In this document: positions 41,980-43,806 of the stretch, piece after piece
Position numbering within the stretch: position 1 is the stretch's first letter
Layout of the letters: each line of letters starts with the position of its first letter
Source: CAZBSE01 sp964494385
GTDB lineage: Bacteria; Actinomycetota; Humimicrobiia; Humimicrobiales; Humimicrobiaceae
Direction: 5' to 3'
Assembly: GCA_964494385.1 (NCBI GenBank)
Contig: CAZBSE010000016.1
Coordinates: forward strand, 1-43,806
DNA: 43,806 nt
The notes under the pieces: generated by a model
The model's input: the letters and a program-made list of their open reading frames with translations, nothing else
What the model was told of the DNA's origin: nothing
The model's database searches: none
Translations under genes and position numbers: made by a program

Positions 41980-42291
41980 CTACTTTTGCATCGATGCCTT
42001 TATCTTACTGGCGGATTCCCGAGCTAATTCATAGGAAACTAGAGGGACAATTTCGTTCTCGATATAAGGAAGAATTGGCATCTGGGATATTAGTTTTTGA
42101 AGTTCCTCGATTGAGTCCACATCGAAAATGGCATAGCTTCCTCTTTTACCTGCAATTATTCCTCCGGCCAGTATTTTTCCCTGTTCCTTATAACTCATAA
42201 GGGTTTCAACTTGCTTTACTGCAAGTTCAAAGTATTTGTCGGGTTGAATTGGAACAGTGCCTTTTGTTTCACCTTTGAATAGTACCAGCAT
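41980..42291 (-). CDS. YCII/muconolactone-isomerase-like small alpha+beta-barrel protein
   Basis: A 103-residue protein with a ferredoxin-like beta-alpha-beta pattern: MLVLFKG, KYFELAVKQVETLMSYKEQGKILAGG, SYAIFDVDSIEELQKLISQMPILPYIENEIVPLVSYE. This fits the small dimeric alpha+beta barrel families (MIase/YCII-like, DUF3303). No metal or catalytic motif is evident and its substrate is unknown. It lies alone on the minus strand with a strong ribosome-binding site (AAGGAGGTTATAAC just upstream of the ATG at 42291). Confidence 0.7.
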   Translation of the reverse strand: MLVLFKGETKGTVPIQPDKYFELAVKQVETLMSYKEQGKILAGGIIAGKRGSYAIFDVDSIEELQKLISQMPILPYIENEIVPLVSYELARESASKIKASMQK

Positions 42292-42384
42292 AGTTATAAC
42301 CTCCTTAATAAAAAAAGTAAAATGCCTACATATAAATTGTACAATTAATAATATATAAAGATATAAACAATTAACAGGATAATC

Positions 42385-43482
42385 CTATCGCCAGTAATAA
42401 TCTGGGTCTAAATACTCAGCTTCGGGATTCCCTTCATAATAACGAAAAACCTTCATATCTTTACCCCAATCCTTCATCATGTAGAGACTACGCTTATTGT
42501 CCTCAGAGTCTCTGTCTGATACAAAAACCATATCTTCTCCGTCAGCAGAAAAAGTAGGAGAAGAATCATTTGCAGGATTATCGGTAAGATTTTTTACTTC
42601 TGTCATCGATAACTCTAACTGGAGACCTGGATTATCTACTATTGGCAAAACATATATATCATTATCTCCGCTTCTGTCTGATACAAAAACCAGGCCCCCG
42701 TCCGGATTAATGGAACCATCAAAATCATTCCAATCCCCGAAGTTGGTAAGCTGCATAACATCTGTACCATCCGTATTCATGGAGTATATTTTATTTGCTC
42801 CATTGCTGTTACTGGTAAATATTATTTCATCTCCATCAGGAGAAAAATGAGGATAGCTATCTAAATATGAATTGTCGGTAAGCTGGAGCGGACCAGTTCC
42901 ATCAGGATTTACTGTAAAAATTTCAGCATCACCAGGTTCTTCATAATGGGCAAAAGTTATACTGTTATCATTTGGGCCAAACTCTGGCAGATTATCATTT
43001 CCCTGTTCATCGAATATTTTAGAAACCTCATCAATTTCTAGATCATATATAAAAATATCGGAATCACCATCCCCATCCATAAAAGAGCCAAATACTATCT
43101 GGGTATGACTGCTATTCCAGCTGGGGCTAAAATCACCCGTACCGCTGTCAAATATCTTTATAAGGTCACTCCCATCTGACATTACAGCATATATAGCATA
43201 AGCGCTATGATCCTCAATAGAAGGATCCTCATGGTTAGAGTAAAAAACTGTGTCATATATAGTCACTTCTATAGGTTCCTCTTCAATAGTTTCTTCTGAT
43301 TCTTCCTGTGTTTTAGCAACCATCTCCTGAACTGTTTTTTCATCTAAAGCTGATTCTTTTTCCTGGGACTGCTCTTCCAGTGCTTCGGCCTCTCTCTGAC
43401 ACTTAGATATACCAAGAGTAAAAAATAGGCAAGAAGATAAAACTACTGCAATAAAAATTTTAAGGATTTTAGGTAAAGACAT
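42385..43482 (-). CDS. Exported PD40/TolB-like beta-propeller protein
   Basis: A 365-residue protein with an N-terminal signal sequence (1-27; a Cys follows in ISKCQ but the lipobox is atypical), a Glu/Gln-rich linker (about 30-75) and about six WD40-like PD40 blades (FSPSWN, PEFGPNDNSITFA, PHFSPDGDEIIFTSN, INPDGGLVFVSDRSGDNDIYV, PTFSADGEDMVFVSDRD). TolB-type propellers are commonly protein-interaction domains. A perfect AAGGAGGTGA ribosome-binding site precedes the ATG. No Tol/Pal genes are nearby, so the name TolB is not justified. Confidence 0.85.
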   Translation of the reverse strand: MSLPKILKIFIAVVLSSCLFFTLGISKCQREAEALEEQSQEKESALDEKTVQEMVAKTQEESEETIEEEPIEVTIYDTVFYSNHEDPSIEDHSAYAIYAVMSDGSDLIKIFDSGTGDFSPSWNSSHTQIVFGSFMDGDGDSDIFIYDLEIDEVSKIFDEQGNDNLPEFGPNDNSITFAHYEEPGDAEIFTVNPDGTGPLQLTDNSYLDSYPHFSPDGDEIIFTSNSNGANKIYSMNTDGTDVMQLTNFGDWNDFDGSINPDGGLVFVSDRSGDNDIYVLPIVDNPGLQLELSMTEVKNLTDNPANDSSPTFSADGEDMVFVSDRDSEDNKRSLYMMKDWGKDMKVFRYYEGNPEAEYLDPDYYWR

Positions 43483-43806
43483 ATTTCACCTCCTTGAATA
43501 TGTCAATAAGGTCTGAATTATATTATGTTAATTTTAAAGACTATTTAACTCTGTATAATATTAAAAAATTATAATACTTTTCTAATAGATAGCAACTCTA
43601 GGAAAAATAGGAAGGTTTTTAATCAAAAATTAATTATGGTATAAAAATATCTTATCTAAATTAATAATCATATTTAAAATATAATTAGTTCAAATCCACA
43701 TTTCTTAACACGAGGCTAAACAAATCTTTTAAGCATTTTTAGTTTATAACTCGGCTTACAGGCTAAGTAAGCGGGTCTATGGCTGACAATAAGAACTCCT
43801 TGCAGA
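43483..43806. other. AT-rich end region without a confident gene
   Basis: About 324 bases upstream of the propeller gene, containing its promoter by position, but no convincing -35/-10 pair was found. A 29-codon open frame reading inward from the window edge (43716-43805, minus strand) ends in TAG; it might be the tail of a neighbouring gene, but it is too short to assign. Confidence 0.4.

Noticed and set aside
43501..43506. TGTCAA, i.e. TTGACA on the minus strand, near the propeller gene
   Set aside because: A -10 box at the right distance would fall at the start codon and reads TATGTC; not a credible promoter.
43716..43805. Open frame from the window edge with VLIVSHR, similar to the switch region of ABC ATPases
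   Set aside because: Only 29 codons before a stop and the sequence after SHR does not fit an ABC ATPase; chance is plausible.

Overview
This is a scaffold piece from an AT-rich, apparently anaerobic bacterium. It has one 100-base run of N (8116-8215), so it is probably a draft or metagenome assembly. Evidence for an anaerobic, low-redox lifestyle: a CooC-type nickel-insertion ATPase (CO dehydrogenase maturation), an NfnAB-like flavin/iron-sulfur pair, an IscU-type Fe-S scaffold with a TusA-like sulfur carrier, and thioredoxin reductase. Lipoproteins, a PASTA-tailed PBP1A, LemA/TPM proteins and TTG/GTG starts fit a bacterium. No marker here fixes the phylum. I see no phage, insertion sequence, CRISPR array or rRNA.

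Layout. 1-2.4 kb (minus): desulfurase-like gene, iscU, zinc ribbon, tusA-like gene, tRNA-Gln(CUG). 2.5-4.2 kb (plus): a ribbon-helix-helix gene and an acetate-kinase-like gene. 4.2-8.0 kb (minus): PBP1A then gltX. 8.1-10.1 kb (plus): assembly gap, then E1 alpha and beta of a 2-oxoacid/acetoin dehydrogenase. 10.1-10.6 kb (minus): DUF4870-like membrane protein. 10.7-14.3 kb (plus): TetR-ABC exporter operon with a strong promoter and two abutting operator palindromes. 14.4-16.2 kb (plus): a sulfite-oxidase-fold protein between two tiny histidine-bearing membrane proteins. 16.4-22.6 kb (plus): surE, yhaM-like, M3 peptidase, Cys-rich protein, apt, DUF1844, MetE-like protein. 22.6-28.4 kb (minus): a YbhFSR/YbhG-type exporter with split ATPases, then a LOG-like gene. 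28.6-41.7 kb (plus): second RHH regulator, trxB, amidase-like protein, HDAC-like deacetylase, lipoproteins, grpE, lemA, TPM protein, cooC, nfnA, nfnB, DUF4349, YtxH. 42.0-43.5 kb (minus): YCII/MIase-like protein and a PD40 beta-propeller protein.

The most unusual property is that four proteins keep a recognisable enzyme fold but have lost the residues that define catalysis. The NifS/IscS-like protein has Gln-Gln where the PLP lysine dyad should be, and also lacks the substrate arginine. The acetate-kinase-like protein lacks the Asn, Arg, His and Arg of its active site. The sulfite-oxidase-like protein has Thr in place of the molybdenum-ligand Cys. The amidase-like protein has Glu and Asp in place of its two zinc-binding His. 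All four are intact, well-framed genes, so repurposing is more likely than decay. A true decay event is also visible: a frameshifted 3' remnant of a LOG-family gene at 21372-21441, about 1.2 kb from its intact paralogue.
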